A DNA stretch of 6,253 bases from an uncultured Saprospiraceae bacterium (GTDB lineage Bacteria > Bacteroidota > Bacteroidia > Chitinophagales > Saprospiraceae). The number at the start of each line of letters is the position of its first letter. The stretch's first letter is position 1. The notes under the pieces are model-generated. The model searched no databases, was not told the DNA's origin, and saw only the letters and a list, made by a program, of their open reading frames with translations. Both the position numbers and the translations under genes were made by a program. The stretch lies in assembly GCA_937952155.1 (NCBI GenBank), contig CALFYH010000106.1, forward strand, positions 1 through 6,253, read 5' to 3'. Below, one piece after another: positions 5,400-6,253 of this stretch.

Positions 5400-6253
5400 T
5401 TAATAAAAATTATCATGTTCAACAATTTGCAACCCATATTCACGGTAAAAATCAACTGACTGTGGTATTACGAATGGGTATGAACCAACTTCTAGCTGTT
5501 CAAATTTCGATTTGTGTCGCGAAATGGTTTTGTAGTTTATTGGAATTTCTAAATACAATCTTTCTTCCCAGTTAGCTGACAAATATTTATCCCGATCGCA
5601 CTCTAGAATGCATGTAGCGCTTTCAATTTCTAAAGCATCAACCAAAACAGCTTTTTTATAGTTGCAAAGTTCTCTGATACCATATTTGCCATTTTTATAA
5701 ATCAAATGTACATCGATCTCTTTTGTATCCAAAGTTGGATAAACACGATCAATTTTTTCCTGCAAGTCTTTTTCCTTTAGTAAGTCAAAATTGTCTGGTA
5801 GTTGATTAAAACTTGTTTCCAAAACAGTTTTATTGTATGGTAGTCCAATGCCGCTAGGTTTTATTACATGTATTGGCTTATATTTTCCAATTGTCTTCTC
5901 GTTCCTTTTTCTATTTACACGACCAAAACGCTGTATCATGCCGTCCAATGGAGCACACTGAGTTATCATTCTATCAAATGAAATATCTAGGCTAACTTCC
6001 ACAACTTGTGTCGATACAACAAAACAAGCTTCTTTACCTTGGCCATAAAGAGCATCAAATTCTTGTGTAAGCTTAGCTTCTAATTCAACTCGATCACCTC
6101 GTTTGAATCTACTATGAATTAGCATTGATTTAATTTCGGGATATGATTTTCTCAATTTTTCGTAAGCATTCTGAGCATTTTTAACTGTGTTATAAATAAT
6201 CAAAACTTTTTCCTTATTACTGAAGGCAACATCCAAAACAGGATAAATATCTT
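5400..6253 (-). CDS. cas3: CRISPR-associated helicase-nuclease Cas3, C-terminal part only
   Basis: Cas3 is the nuclease-helicase recruited by Cascade to unwind and degrade target DNA. Only the second helicase half and the C-terminal domain are in the window. The frame is open through the right edge (DIYPVLDVAFSN before the first possible TTG at 6236), so that TTG is not the real start. Superfamily 2 motifs are clear: KVLIIYNTVKNA (6209-6174), MLIHSRFKRGDR (6122-6087), motif V VVSTQVVEVSLDISFD (6020-5973) and motif VI QRFGRVNRKR (5933-5904), including the arginines that contact ATP. About 165 residues follow as the C-terminal domain, ending in HDNFY. Any N-terminal HD nuclease domain and the Walker motifs would lie beyond position 6253. 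The stop is two bases before the cas8 ATG, so the two are probably translated as one unit. Composition is A/T-rich, similar to cas8. Confidence 0.93.
   Translation of the reverse strand, partial: DIYPVLDVAFSNKEKVLIIYNTVKNAQNAYEKLRKSYPEIKSMLIHSRFKRGDRVELEAKLTQEFDALYGQGKEACFVVSTQVVEVSLDISFDRMITQCAPLDGMIQRFGRVNRKRNEKTIGKYKPIHVIKPSGIGLPYNKTVLETSFNQLPDNFDLLKEKDLQEKIDRVYPTLDTKEIDVHLIYKNGKYGIRELCNYKKAVLVDALEIESATCILECDRDKYLSANWEERLYLEIPINYKTISRHKSKFEQLEVGSYPFVIPQSVDFYREYGLQIVEHDNFY

Noticed and set aside
5241..5459. Plus-strand open frame of 72 residues across the cas8/cas3 junction
   Set aside because: It is antisense to the 5' end of cas8 and the 3' end of cas3, both recognised genes, and has no recognisable product.
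6234..6236. TTG as a start codon for the cas3 fragment
   Set aside because: The frame continues upstream to the window edge with protein-like sequence and the helicase motifs require a larger N-terminal part; the gene is simply cut by the window.

Overview
The window is a stretch of a type I CRISPR-Cas operon, entirely on the minus strand, so transcription runs from high to low coordinates. The genes suggest a member of the Bacteroidota. The cas7 and cas8 products resemble the Csp1/Csp2 proteins of the PGING (Porphyromonas gingivalis) variant of type I. The Y1 protein and the DUF6155 protein have close relatives in that phylum. Starts have no clear Shine-Dalgarno sequence and lie in A/T-rich leaders, which also fits. 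All family names come from reading the translations; no database search was run.

In transcription order: the C-terminal part of cas3 (6253-5400, beginning off the window); cas8/csp2 (5397-4048); cas7/csp1 (4040-2967); a 16-bp perfect hairpin with a T-rich tail (2962-2911); a DUF6155 gene (2891-2370); cas4 (2366-1866); a 68-base gap with a small hairpin and a possible 22-residue ORF; a Y1 (HUH) REP-associated transposase-like gene (1797-982); and cas1 (969-1), which is open at the left edge and lacks only its last few residues. cas2, cas5, any cas6 and the CRISPR array are not in the window. cas2 is expected beyond position 1 and cas5 beyond position 6253.

The standard parts divide into an effector block (Cas3 nuclease-helicase with the Cas8/Cas7 surveillance complex) and an adaptation block (Cas4, Cas1). 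Two accessory genes are embedded in the same orientation with operon-like spacing: DUF6155 ends three bases before cas4, and the Y1 gene ends 12 bases before cas1. Neither is a standard cas gene. A single-strand-specific HUH endonuclease homologue between cas4 and cas1, with active-site residues intact and no visible insertion-sequence ends, is the most interesting feature. It could be a co-opted part of spacer acquisition or simply a domesticated passenger. The hairpin after cas7 may separate or attenuate expression of the effector and adaptation halves.

Base composition is mosaic. Hand-counted 60-base lines give about 45-50% GC in cas4 and the start of cas1, about 23-28% in parts of cas8, and 25-45% across the Y1 gene. 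This fits modules assembled from different sources. Gaps between genes are all under 80 bases, and no stretch over 300 bases lacks a gene.
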